Shown: piece by piece, positions 23,420 to 31,968 of the stretch
How positions within the stretch are numbered: the first letter of the stretch is position 1
How the letters are laid out: the number at the start of each line of letters is the position of its first letter
Assembly (NCBI RefSeq): GCF_003096415.1
Contig: NZ_QEKH01000001.1
Span: 62,001-126,000, forward strand
DNA length: 64,000 bases
Source of the DNA: Victivallis vadensis
GTDB lineage: Bacteria > Verrucomicrobiota > Lentisphaeria > Victivallales > Victivallaceae
Reading direction: 5' to 3'
Position numbers and translations under genes: made by a program
Notes under the pieces: model-generated
Database searches by the model: none
The model's input: the letters and a program-made list of their open reading frames with translations, nothing else
Told to the model about the DNA's origin: nothing

Positions 23420-24838
23420 ATGCCGGGAAATCAGCAAACATTATCCACCACACTTCGCCAGGAACAGCAGCTTTCCGCCCGCCAGCTTCAGTCGCTGGAG
23501 CTTCTGAATCTGCCCGCCCTCGAACTCGAAGAACGGCTCACCCAGGAGCTGGCCGCCAATCCGCTGCTGGAAGCCGAAGTGCAGTCCGAACCCGTGGAAC
23601 TTCCCGCGCAGCCGGAAGCTCCCGAAAAGGAAGATGAAAGCACGCTCGACGAGCGCGCTGTGGAAAACGAGGAGTGGGCCGACGAACTGCCGATGCCGCC
23701 CGGCACCGGGGAAGCCGGCTTCACCAACGAAGAAAACGACTTCATGCTCAACTCGCTCTCCGACGCCCCGACGCTGCAGGAACAGCTGTTTTCGGAACTG
23801 GCGACCTGTGATGCGACGCCCGAAGTCCGGCGGCTGGCGGAGGAGATCATCGGCTCGATCGACGACACCGGTTATTTCCGCAGCACTCCCGCCGACCTGG
23901 CGATGAGTGAAAACGCCGAGCTGGCCGACGCCGAAGCCGCACTGAAACTCGTGCAGAGTTTCGATCCGCCCGGCGTCGGCTGCCGCGACCTTGCCGAATG
24001 CCTGAAGCTGCAGCTGGAGCGCACCGGAGAACTGACGCCGCTCTACCGGGAAATTCTCGACCATCACCTTGAGGAGATCGCCCGCAACCACCTGCCGCAA
24101 CTGGCCCGGACGCTTCGCATATCACTGGAGGAATTGAACCGGTGCCTTGCACGGCTGCGGCGGCTGAATCCCTATCCGGGGTCGGCGCTGGCGCCGGAAC
24201 ACGCCGATTTCGTAATGCCCGAGGTGTCGATTGTGCGCGGAGCCGACGGAGAATACGAGGTGGCGCCCCGCCGCAACGGCATGCCGCGGCTCTTTCTGGC
24301 CGAACGGTATCTGAAGCTGCTGGAAACCCCGGACCTGCCGACGGCGGACAAGGCGTATCTGCGCGACAAGCTCCAGCAGGCCCGGGAGCTGATGCGCGCG
24401 CTCGACCTGCGCCAGAGCACCATCGTCCGCATCGCGGGCGTGATCGTCGCGACCCAGCGCGACTTCCTCGACAACGGCGTGGCGGCGCTGAAGCCGCTGA
24501 CCATGAAACAGGCGGGCGAAATGCTCGAACTGCACGAAACCACCGTCAGCCGGGCGGTAGCCAACAAGTATGTGGAGACGCCGCAGGGGATTTTTCCATT
24601 CAAGTTCTTTTTCACCGCCGGTTTCACCGGGGAGGACGGCACCTCCGTCTCCAACCGGGCCGTGATGGAGAAGATCAAAGAACTGATCGACAAGGAGAAT
24701 CCGGCCAAGCCCCTCTCCGACGAACAGCTCGCCCAGATGCTGAAAGCCGGGGGCCTCGCGGTCGCCCGGCGCACCGTCGCCAAGTACCGCGAAGGGATGA
24801 ACATCCCCTCATCGTCGCTGCGCCGCAAGCACATGTGA
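23420..24838 (+). CDS. rpoN: RNA polymerase sigma-54 factor
   Basis: A 472-residue sigma-54. Region I (residues 5-50) is the glutamine/leucine-rich activator-contact segment, region II is acidic (about 55-90), and the core-binding domain follows. The DNA-binding part has the helix-turn-helix around LHETTVSRAVANKY and the RpoN box ARRTVAKYRE at 449-458. It directs polymerase to -24/-12 promoters in combination with enhancer-binding ATPases, none of which is in this window. The start is fixed by region I, although no Shine-Dalgarno sequence precedes it. Its usual neighbour in proteobacteria, ptsN, lies separately (47830-48315). Confidence 0.97.
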   Translation: MPGNQQTLSTTLRQEQQLSARQLQSLELLNLPALELEERLTQELAANPLLEAEVQSEPVELPAQPEAPEKEDESTLDERAVENEEWADELPMPPGTGEAGFTNEENDFMLNSLSDAPTLQEQLFSELATCDATPEVRRLAEEIIGSIDDTGYFRSTPADLAMSENAELADAEAALKLVQSFDPPGVGCRDLAECLKLQLERTGELTPLYREILDHHLEEIARNHLPQLARTLRISLEELNRCLARLRRLNPYPGSALAPEHADFVMPEVSIVRGADGEYEVAPRRNGMPRLFLAERYLKLLETPDLPTADKAYLRDKLQQARELMRALDLRQSTIVRIAGVIVATQRDFLDNGVAALKPLTMKQAGEMLELHETTVSRAVANKYVETPQGIFPFKFFFTAGFTGEDGTSVSNRAVMEKIKELIDKENPAKPLSDEQLAQMLKAGGLAVARRTVAKYREGMNIPSSSLRRKHM

Positions 24839-24859
24839 GCGGACAGGGAGGTTCGGTGC

Positions 24860-24886
24860 CTGCCCTCCGGGCAGCTTGTCTGTTAT
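24860..24886 (+). terminator. Weak terminator after rpoN
   Basis: CTGCCC (24860-24865) and GGGCAG (24869-24874) make a 6-base stem with a 3-base loop, followed by a T-rich but interrupted tract. The position, 22 bases after rpoN, suits a terminator. Confidence 0.4.
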
Positions 24887-24904
24887 TGCGGCAATGCAAA
24901 GTCG

Positions 24905-24930
24905 AACATAAACCAAAGACGCTTTGCGTC
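24905..24930 (-). terminator. Terminator after the Rrf2 gene
   Basis: On the minus strand, GACGC (24930-24926), AAA and GCGTC (24922-24918) form a short hairpin followed by TTTGGTTT, 17 bases beyond the Rrf2 stop. Confidence 0.45.
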
Positions 24931-24946
24931 GCAGGAGCAAGCCCCC

Positions 24947-25393
24947 TCAGATGCAGTAATCGAGGAATTCGCCGTCGCCGTTTTTGGCGCGGTAACGGTC
25001 GATGATCTCCTGAAGGGTGATTTTCTGCAATGCCTCACGAATCTGATTGTTGAGTTCCGTCCAGATTTCGCGGGTGACGCACGAAGCGATACGCGGACAA
25101 CAATCGCGGGCGGAGACGCAGTCGACGATGCTGACCGGTCCTTCCATCACTTCAACCACATCGAGCAGCGTGATCTCCTTCGGTTCGCGGGAGATGCGGT
25201 AGCCGCCTTTGGAGCCGCGGATCGATTTGACCATGCCCGCCTTGCGCAATTCGATAATCAGGCGGCTGATGTACTTTTCGGAAATATGCTGGGATTCGGA
25301 GATGTCACGGATCATCCGCGGCTTCTCAGAATCGTTCAGCGCCAAATCCAGCAGGATGCGCAGACCGTAACGGCCCTTGGTCGAGATTTTCAT
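24947..25393 (-). CDS. Rrf2-family regulator with Fe-S-type cysteines (IscR-like)
   Basis: A 148-residue winged-helix regulator with the opening MKISTKGRYGLRILLDLA typical of Rrf2 proteins. Cysteines at 92, 98/99 and 105 match the three cluster ligands of IscR, so it probably binds an Fe-S cluster and senses iron, redox state or cluster supply. The recognition helix is around SEKYISRLIIELRKAG (38-53). It lies 45 bases downstream of mutL in the same direction, with no isc or suf gene nearby, so its targets are elsewhere. No obvious operator was seen in the short upstream gap. Confidence 0.9.
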   Translation of the reverse strand: MKISTKGRYGLRILLDLALNDSEKPRMIRDISESQHISEKYISRLIIELRKAGMVKSIRGSKGGYRISREPKEITLLDVVEVMEGPVSIVDCVSARDCCPRIASCVTREIWTELNNQIREALQKITLQEIIDRYRAKNGDGEFLDYCI

Positions 25394-25438
25394 ACTGCGT
25401 TTCTCTGTTTATGATTTTATGAAATAAATTGACTGTTT

Positions 25439-27430
25439 TCACCGGCGTCCGAACCGTTTTTCGATCTCTTTGAAGGTAACGGTCACCATAGTCGGGCGGC
25501 CGTGGGGACAGAGCGTCCCCTGACGGCACTCGCCGAGCTGCCGCAGAAGCTCGCGCGCTCCCTCCGGCGAAAGCCGGTCGTGCGCCTTGATCGCGGCGTG
25601 ACAGGCGGCGCGGGCGACGTACTCAAGCTCCACCGGCATCTTGTTGGCCATATTGTCCAGAAGCTCCTGAAGCATATCCGGAATCAGTTCATTCAGCGGC
25701 CGGTGCGTCGGCATCTCCATCGGCAGCGCATTGAGCATGACCGAGGTGCTGCCCATCGGTTCGATGTCGAAGCCCAACACCTCGAACACCTTGCGGTTGC
25801 GCAACAGCAACGAGCTCATCGTCGCGGGAAGCTCCAAAAGCTGCGGCAGCAGCAGCGGCTGAGCCGGAACTCCGGTCCGGGCCGCCTTCAACAGATGTTC
25901 GAACATGATCCGCTCATGGGCCGCGTGCTGGTCGATCATCACCAACCCGGTGCGGCCGGCGCACAGAATATAGGTGTCATCCAACACGCCCAGGATTTCG
26001 GTCGGCCAATCCCCGTTGAAGGGAGCGTCCGGATAGATGTGCTTTTCCGGCGGCACCTCGCGCGGCTGCGGCGCCTCCGGCGGCGGATCATTCAGGAACA
26101 ACGGCTTTGCGCCGGGTGGAAGCTCCGCATCCGGTGCCGATTCCGTTGCCGCTGCTTCCGGCGACTCCTCAAGTTCACGGACCGGCGACGGAGAAAAACG
26201 CGGCACCGGCGGCGACGCAATGGCCGGAACAGAGCGGGACGGCGACGGTTCCGGTTCAACCGGCGACTCCTCCTTCACCGCCGGCGGTTCCGGCGGCACA
26301 ACGGAGGAGGGTATTGCAAACTCCTGCTGCTCAGTGTCCCGGACGGTATAGGAGATCTTGGCGCTGTCCAGCACCAGATGGAGGGGAACCTGACCGGAAA
26401 GCGGCAGATTTTCCGCCTCATCATTCAAGTAATCCACTTCGCGGGAGCGCTTCAATGCTTTGGAGACCGCGGCGGTCACCGCCCGGCTGATCGCGTATTC
26501 ATGCTTGAACCGCACCTCCCGTTTCGCCGGATGGACGTTCACATCCACCTCCTCCGGCGGCATTTCAAGGTACAGGATCACCGGAGGGAAACGGCCCGGC
26601 TCATTCAGCGTCGCATATCCTTCGCGGATGCCGCGGTAGAGCGTCGGGGATTCGACCGCGCGACCGTTGATGAACGTGCGCTGCTCCTTGCGCGAATTGC
26701 GTGTGAAGCCCGGTGAAGCGACGAATCCGGTCACACGGATGTCGTTTTCGGCATGATCGACCGGCCACATCGCATCCGCGAACTGCCGCCCGAAAAACTC
26801 ACGGATCCGCGCCTCGGCGGTCGACGAGGCCGGAGAGTTGAAAACCAGCCGGCCATCCATGCGCAGCTCGAAGCCGACCTCATGGCGCGGCAAAGCCATC
26901 GACAGGACCATCTCCTCAATATGGTGCGCCTCGGTAGCGGGGGCCTTCAGGAATTTGCGGCGCGCCGGAGTGTTGAAAAAGAGGTCGCGCACCTGCATCA
27001 CCGTCCCGACCGGACAACCGGCGGGCGCGGCTTCCAGCAGCCTGCCGCCTTCGACCCGCACCCGGGTGCCCTCCAGCATGTCGGAAGTCCGGGTCTGGAT
27101 GGAAAAGCGGCTGATCGACGCGATCGACGGCAGCGCCTCCCCGCGAAACCCCAGCGTGGTGATCCGGTCGATATCCTCTTCGGTGAAAATTTTGCTGGTG
27201 CCGTGCGGTTCGATGCAGAGCAGCGCGTCGTCGCCGTCCATGCCGGAGCCGTCATCCTCCACGGAAATCAGCCTGGAACCGGCTTTTTCAATTTCAATGC
27301 GGATATGCCGGGCGCCCGCGTCGATCGCGTTCTCCACGAGCTCCTTCACTACGGAGGCGGGACGCTCGATCACCTCTCCGGCGGCAATCCGGTTGCTGAG
27401 CTGTTCGGACATCACTTTAATCTTGCTCAT
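25439..27430 (-). CDS. mutL: DNA mismatch repair protein MutL with endonuclease motif
   Basis: A 663-residue protein from the ATG at 27430 (CGAGG seven bases upstream). The N-terminal GHKL ATPase is intact: ELVENAIDAGA, DDGSGM and GFRGEAL. A proline/serine/glutamate-rich linker spans about 360-480. The C-terminal dimer domain carries DQHAAHERIMFE near 498-510, matching the DQHA-x2-E-x4-E nicking-endonuclease motif, plus CPHGRPT near the end. This form makes the strand nick itself and is typical of bacteria without MutH/Dam-directed repair. Its start overlaps the 3' end of the upstream TPR gene by 14 bases. No mutS is in the window. Confidence 0.97.
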   Translation of the reverse strand: MSKIKVMSEQLSNRIAAGEVIERPASVVKELVENAIDAGARHIRIEIEKAGSRLISVEDDGSGMDGDDALLCIEPHGTSKIFTEEDIDRITTLGFRGEALPSIASISRFSIQTRTSDMLEGTRVRVEGGRLLEAAPAGCPVGTVMQVRDLFFNTPARRKFLKAPATEAHHIEEMVLSMALPRHEVGFELRMDGRLVFNSPASSTAEARIREFFGRQFADAMWPVDHAENDIRVTGFVASPGFTRNSRKEQRTFINGRAVESPTLYRGIREGYATLNEPGRFPPVILYLEMPPEEVDVNVHPAKREVRFKHEYAISRAVTAAVSKALKRSREVDYLNDEAENLPLSGQVPLHLVLDSAKISYTVRDTEQQEFAIPSSVVPPEPPAVKEESPVEPEPSPSRSVPAIASPPVPRFSPSPVRELEESPEAAATESAPDAELPPGAKPLFLNDPPPEAPQPREVPPEKHIYPDAPFNGDWPTEILGVLDDTYILCAGRTGLVMIDQHAAHERIMFEHLLKAARTGVPAQPLLLPQLLELPATMSSLLLRNRKVFEVLGFDIEPMGSTSVMLNALPMEMPTHRPLNELIPDMLQELLDNMANKMPVELEYVARAACHAAIKAHDRLSPEGARELLRQLGECRQGTLCPHGRPTMVTVTFKEIEKRFGRR

Positions 27431-28040
27431 CGGTAACCTCGCTTTGCACTGGGGCAACCCAATTGTTTCGCGGAATACAGATCACGTCGGGCGGCAAGGA
27501 GGAGTTACCCTTACTGTTTTCCACAGCCCGCAGGTAATATTCTTCTGCCTTATCCATACGGCCGAGTTCGCGGTAAGCCCGGCTGATATTGTACTCGAAA
27601 TACGGGGTCTTGCCGTCCTTCCGCAATGCCCGCAGCAGCTCGGTGATGCCCGCCTCGATGTTGCGCATCCGGATCAGTGTCATCCCGAGATTGTTGCGCG
27701 CGGCGGCGTCCCCGCCGTTGCGGATCAGAAAAAAACGGAACAGATCGGCGGCCCGATCATACTGGCCGTTTTCATAGCAGCACACGGCCAGCAGCCGCTG
27801 GGCGCTGACGTTGTCCGGCTCCAGCTTCAGCAGACGGCTCAGCACCCGCTCCGCCTCCAGAAATTTCCGCCCCTGAATCAGCGTATTCGCTTGACTGCGC
27901 AGCTGCCACGCCAGCTTCGCCTGGGACGACGAAAGACTCTGCGGCGCGGAAGCCGGACCGTCGTAAGTCCAGATCACAATGCCTGTCGCCGCGACGATCA
28001 TCGCCAGCAGGAAGGCCGGAATGAGAAAACGGCGGTTCAT
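27417..28040 (-). CDS. Membrane-anchored TPR protein
   Basis: A 207-residue protein with an N-terminal hydrophobic segment (about 5-25, no lipobox), probably an uncleaved anchor or signal peptide. It is followed by three to four tetratricopeptide repeats between about 45 and 175 (for example FLEAERVLSRLLKLEPDN and MDKAEEYYLRAVENS). TPR repeats mediate protein contacts, so an envelope assembly role is plausible. Its start overlaps the ABC ATPase stop by 4 bases and its end overlaps mutL, indicating one transcript. No specific function is assigned. Confidence 0.8.
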   Translation of the reverse strand: MNRRFLIPAFLLAMIVAATGIVIWTYDGPASAPQSLSSSQAKLAWQLRSQANTLIQGRKFLEAERVLSRLLKLEPDNVSAQRLLAVCCYENGQYDRAADLFRFFLIRNGGDAAARNNLGMTLIRMRNIEAGITELLRALRKDGKTPYFEYNISRAYRELGRMDKAEEYYLRAVENSKGNSSLPPDVICIPRNNWVAPVQSEVTDEQD

Positions 28041-29056
28041 CGCTGCGGCCGCCTCCGTCCGTCACCGGCGAAGTGGCAGGCGCAGCGGTGGCCGGGCGAA
28101 AGCACGCGGCTTTCCGGCGGCACCTCCCGGCAGCGGCGCTGCGACTCCGGGTCCAGCTGCGCGCAAAGCTCGCAGCGGTCGCTGAACCGGCAGCCCGCCG
28201 GAAAGTGTTCCGGCGGCGGCACATGCCCCGGGATCGTTGAAAGCCGCCCGGACTCCCCGCCGAGATGCGGCACCGCCCGAAGCAACGCCAGCGTATAGGG
28301 GTGTTTCGGCTGCTCCACCAGCTCCCGCGCCGTCGCGTATTCGACGATATTGCCCGCGTACATCACCGCGACATGATCCGCCAGCTGCGCGACGATGCCG
28401 AGGTTGTGGGTGACCAGAATCACCGCCATTTCGCGCTCACGCCGGATATGGTCGATCAATTCCAGTATCTGCGCCTGAATCGTCACGTCGAGCGCGGTGG
28501 TCGGCTCGTCGGCGACCAGCAGGTCGGGATTTCCGGCCAGCGCCATCGCGATCATCACACGCTGCTGCATCCCGCCGGACATCTCATGCGGAAAGGCGTC
28601 GATCCGCGTCTCCGGCGCCGGAATCCCGACGTCCTTCAGCAGCTCGATCACTTTGGAACGCACATCGGCAACCTCAGGCCGGTGCAGCTCCAGCACCTCG
28701 GCGATCTGGTCGCCGACCCGGAAAACCGGATTCAGCGACACCGAGGGTTCCTGAAAAATATAGGCGATTCCGCCGCCGCGGATCTTCCGGAGCCGCCGCG
28801 GGGGAAGCCGGAAAAGGTCGACCCGTTCCCCTTTCCCCGTCTTAAATTCGACACAGTCGGCGGAGGCGAAAGCCGGCGGCGACGGCAGCAGCCCGGTCAG
28901 CGAAAGACAGCTGATGCTCTTGCCGCACCCAGATTCGCCGACCAGCGCCAGGATTTCCCCGCGGGAAACCTCAAAGGAGATCCGGTCCACCACCGGCAGC
29001 ATGCGCCCCCCGGAGCGGAACCGGATCGAAAGATTCTGCACATTCAATAACGCCAT
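28037..29056 (-). CDS. Oligopeptide/dipeptide-type ABC transporter ATP-binding protein (OppD-like)
   Basis: A 339-residue ATPase from the ATG at 29056. It has Walker A GESGCGKS near 39-46, signature MSGGMQQRVMIAM, Walker B LLVADEPTTALD and the switch His in THN. The C-terminal extension FPAGCRFSDRCELC, with spaced cysteines, is the OppD/OppF-type tail. It would energise import of peptides or oligosaccharides. No permease, substrate-binding protein or second ATPase gene is adjacent, so it is an orphan that must work with components encoded elsewhere. It is the first gene of a run with the TPR protein, mutL and the Rrf2 gene. Confidence 0.88.
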   Translation of the reverse strand: MALLNVQNLSIRFRSGGRMLPVVDRISFEVSRGEILALVGESGCGKSISCLSLTGLLPSPPAFASADCVEFKTGKGERVDLFRLPPRRLRKIRGGGIAYIFQEPSVSLNPVFRVGDQIAEVLELHRPEVADVRSKVIELLKDVGIPAPETRIDAFPHEMSGGMQQRVMIAMALAGNPDLLVADEPTTALDVTIQAQILELIDHIRREREMAVILVTHNLGIVAQLADHVAVMYAGNIVEYATARELVEQPKHPYTLALLRAVPHLGGESGRLSTIPGHVPPPEHFPAGCRFSDRCELCAQLDPESQRRCREVPPESRVLSPGHRCACHFAGDGRRRPQR

Positions 29057-29227
29057 GACAACCACTTTCTCCTGTTCATAATGGAATATAACACGAAAAT
29101 CAAGGATATTCCACAATATTTTCCTCCGAAAGCAGTAGAAAATCCCGGAAAAACGGTCTATATTACCATGAGCTTATATCAATAATAGTAAACGCGGCCT
29201 GCCGGGCCGAATATTCTGCGAGGACTC

Positions 29228-30457
29228 ATGGAAAGAGTTTTTATCACGGGCCGGGGGCTGGTCACTCCGCTCGGAAATTCACTTGAAGTCAACGAAGCCG
29301 CGCTGCGGTCCGGGGCCAGCGGCCTTTCACAGGTGCCGGAATTCCTGGAACACCGGCTCGAAAGCGTCGTCGGCGGCGTTGCCGGCGAGGGACTCACCAC
29401 ACCCCTGATCGACCGCAAGCTGTTGCGCTTTGCTCCGCCCACCGCCGTGATGTCGGTGGTGGCGGCCACGGAAGCATTCGCCGAAGCGGAAATTCCGCTG
29501 GAATCCCTGCGGGAACGGAAAATCGCCATCATCGGCGGCACCGCCGGCAGCAATTACCGCGAAGTGTTCCAGAATGTGGACGACTATATCCGCAGCGATT
29601 ACCGGCTGCGCCGCGTTTCCCCCTATTGTGTGCCGCGGGTAATGCCTTCCTCGGCCATCTCCAACCTCTCGCTGATCTTCGGGATCACCGGGGAGTCCTA
29701 CGATATTTCAGCCGCCTGCGCGTCCAGCGCTCTGTCGATTCTGATGGCGGTGCGTTTGATCCGCGCCGGCATTTACGACATGGTGCTGGCCGGCGGCGCG
29801 GAGCAGATCGACTGGGTACAGGCGCTCGGCTTTTGCGCATGCCGCGCCCTGTCGAGAAAATACAACGATACGCCGGAACTCGCAAGCCGCCCCTTTGACC
29901 GGGACCGCGACGGCTTCGTGCTGGCCAGCGGCGCAGCCTACGTGCTGCTCGAATCCGAACGCAGCCTGAAAGCGCGTGGCGTCCGGCCGATCAGCCAGGT
30001 CTCCGGTATTGCGGCGAACAGCAACGCGCATGACATGGTCGTGCCGGATGCGGCCGCCTCCGCCGCCGTGATCCGCGAAGCGATCGCGGACGCCGGCCTG
30101 AAGCCGGCCGATATCGGTTACGTGAATACCCACGGCACCGGCACTCCCGTCGGCGACCCGCTGGAGCTGGCGGCCATCCGTGAAGTGATCGGCTCCGGCG
30201 CGGCGATCAACAGCACGAAATCGCAGACCGGGCACATGGTCGGCGCCACCGGAGCGGCGGAGGTGATCTTCTCCTCGCTGATGCTCGAACGCGACTTCCT
30301 TTCGCCGTCGATCAACCTCGACAATCCCGATCCGGAATTCGGCTGGGCGGACCTCGTGCGCGAATGCCGTACCGGCACGAAGATCCGCCACGCGCTGTCG
30401 AACAGCTTCGCCTTCGGCGGCAGCAACGCGGCAATCGTGATTTCCGACTGCAAATAA
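29228..30457 (+). CDS. fabF: Beta-ketoacyl-ACP synthase II-like (FabF family)
   Basis: A 409-residue thiolase-fold condensing enzyme with the Cys-His-His triad: Cys near 163 in AACASS, His near 302 in NTHGTGTPVGDP and His near 336 in KSQTGHMVGATGA. It ends with SFAFGGSNA. These enzymes condense malonyl-ACP with acyl-ACP in fatty-acid or related synthesis in the cytosol. GAGG lies just before the ATG. It is not next to acpP, fabD or fabG, so it may be an extra copy with a specialised role, for example in a polyene or lipid pathway. The family is certain; the exact substrate is not. Confidence 0.9.
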   Translation: MERVFITGRGLVTPLGNSLEVNEAALRSGASGLSQVPEFLEHRLESVVGGVAGEGLTTPLIDRKLLRFAPPTAVMSVVAATEAFAEAEIPLESLRERKIAIIGGTAGSNYREVFQNVDDYIRSDYRLRRVSPYCVPRVMPSSAISNLSLIFGITGESYDISAACASSALSILMAVRLIRAGIYDMVLAGGAEQIDWVQALGFCACRALSRKYNDTPELASRPFDRDRDGFVLASGAAYVLLESERSLKARGVRPISQVSGIAANSNAHDMVVPDAAASAAVIREAIADAGLKPADIGYVNTHGTGTPVGDPLELAAIREVIGSGAAINSTKSQTGHMVGATGAAEVIFSSLMLERDFLSPSINLDNPDPEFGWADLVRECRTGTKIRHALSNSFAFGGSNAAIVISDCK

Positions 30458-30574
30458 CACAGCGGCTTAAAAATGCGGATGCTTCCGAAAGTCCGCCTGG
30501 CCTCGGGGGGCTGGAAATTAACGGTAATTCGATGATTTCCAACTCCCTGATCGTTTTCGGAAAGGTGAAAAGCA

Positions 30575-31126
30575 ATGGGAAAAATCAGGAATATCGCAGT
30601 ATACTGCGCCTCGCTGCCTGGGAATAACCCGGCCTACTGCAATGCGGCGGCGGAGCTCGGCAAGCTGTTGACGGAACGCGGCATCGGCCTTGTCTACGGA
30701 GGCTCCGACTGCGGCACCATGAAAGTTCTGGCGGAAGCGGTGCTGGCGAATCATGGAAATGCGACCGGAATATTCCCGGAAGGCTTCCGCGCGGAACTGC
30801 TCCATCCCGGCCTCACCCGTTCCATCATGGTGAAAGACCTCGCGGAACGCAAGGCGAAAATGCTCGAACTGGCCGACGCGGCGATCGCGCTGCCCGGCGG
30901 TTTCGGCACCTTCGACGAACTGTTCGACGCCTATTGCCTCTACAAGCTCGGTTATCACCGCAAGCCGTGCGGACTGCTGAACATCGCCGGTTATTACAAC
31001 GGACTGATCCGGTTCATCGCTCACGGCGTCGCCGAAGGGTTGATTTCCCGGGATGACCGCAACCGGCTGCTGACAGCCGGGCAGCCGGGAAAGCTGCTTG
31101 AACTGCTCGAAGCCGCCGCCGTCTGA
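30575..31126 (+). CDS. LOG-family (TIGR00730) nucleotide phosphoribohydrolase-like protein
   Basis: A 183-residue Rossmann-like protein with the family signature PGGFGTFDE near 107-115, preceded by ERKAKM near 89-94. This matches the LOG/lysine-decarboxylase-like family, whose members hydrolyse nucleoside 5-monophosphates to the base and ribose phosphate (cytokinin-activating in plants and some bacteria). In bacteria of this type the role is probably nucleotide salvage. An AAAGG sequence precedes the ATG. It follows fabF by 117 bases, a gap in which I see no clear terminator. It converges on the methyltransferase gene with a 3-base gap. Confidence 0.9.
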   Translation: MGKIRNIAVYCASLPGNNPAYCNAAAELGKLLTERGIGLVYGGSDCGTMKVLAEAVLANHGNATGIFPEGFRAELLHPGLTRSIMVKDLAERKAKMLELADAAIALPGGFGTFDELFDAYCLYKLGYHRKPCGLLNIAGYYNGLIRFIAHGVAEGLISRDDRNRLLTAGQPGKLLELLEAAAV

Positions 31127-31129
31127 ATT

Positions 31130-31855
31130 CTATATGCTCTTCCACGCGCCGAATGCGGCGAATGACGAATTCTTGTGCAGCAGCTCCACCCGGCTGAAAC
31201 CGGAGCGGCGCAGCAGTTCCAACTGGTAAGTGACCGGGCGCGGCGAATCCTCCTTCGCGATCGAAGCGGCCACCTTGCCGCGGTATTCCGCGCCGCCGAC
31301 GGATTCGAGATAGCCGCAATAGCGGTCGAACATCATCCGCTCCACCGCCGGAATTTCATGGCTGATCAGATCGGTGATCCAGACGCTTCCGCCGGGAGCC
31401 GTCAGCGCATACAGTTTTTGAAACGCCCGTTCCCAGTCCTCATCGCCGCGCAGGTGGTGCAGTACCGCCGCCGCCAGAATCACATCGAATCCCCGTTCCG
31501 GCAGCGTCGTCTCCCGAAAATCCCCCTGGATTCCGGTCACTTTGCCCGCTCCGGCCCGTTTGACCCGTTCGACGGCCCGCTCGACCATCGCCCCGGCCAG
31601 ATCGACCAGCGTACACTCCGCGCCGGGAGCCAGCTCCAACAGCTTGAGCGTATTGTTACCCGCCCCGCAGCCGATATCCAGAATCCGGCGCACCGGATGT
31701 GTGGCAACAGCAGCAGCCCGGGTGATCAGTTCCATCGCCAGCGGCGCGTCGACCGTCGAAACCTGTCCGGTGTGCAGATCGGAGAACCGCTCCACATCGT
31801 GCTCGAACCGCTCCCGGATCTCCTCGACACTGCTCTTATTCCGATAGGGCTCCAT
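31130..31855 (-). CDS. Class I SAM-dependent methyltransferase
   Basis: A 241-residue methyltransferase with motif I LDIGCGAGNNT near 60-70, an acidic VDL ending strand 2 near 86, QGDFRE near 110 and FDVILAAAVLHHL near 124-136. The overall pattern resembles UbiE/Tam-like small-molecule methyltransferases. The C-terminal LRRSGFSRVELLHKNSSFAAFGAW is common in that group. The substrate is unknown. AAGGAGG ahead of the ATG and a promoter at 31889-31916 support an independent transcript. Confidence 0.85.
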   Translation of the reverse strand: MEPYRNKSSVEEIRERFEHDVERFSDLHTGQVSTVDAPLAMELITRAAAVATHPVRRILDIGCGAGNNTLKLLELAPGAECTLVDLAGAMVERAVERVKRAGAGKVTGIQGDFRETTLPERGFDVILAAAVLHHLRGDEDWERAFQKLYALTAPGGSVWITDLISHEIPAVERMMFDRYCGYLESVGGAEYRGKVAASIAKEDSPRPVTYQLELLRRSGFSRVELLHKNSSFAAFGAWKSI

Positions 31856-31868
31856 CCCGCTTCCTCCT

Positions 31869-31916
31869 TATATTGAATGATGCCATACAATATAACTCCG
31901 GCGTCCGCTTATTCAA
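31869..31916 (-). promoter_or_regulatory. Promoter of the methyltransferase gene with inverted repeat
   Basis: On the minus strand, TTGAAT (31916-31911) and TATATT (31894-31889) are 16 bases apart. TATATTG (31894-31888) is repeated inverted as CAATATA (31875-31869 on this strand), so the -10 box is one half of a possible operator. Confidence 0.6.
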
Positions 31917-31968
31917 ATTATTTATCAAAATTAATTATAATTAACAAGGAGCTTGCGCACGGCGGCAA

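Noticed and set aside
30458-30574. Possible terminator between the fabF-like and LOG-family genes
   Set aside because: A GCGGA/TCCGC pair exists but has no T-run, so read-through is as likely as termination.
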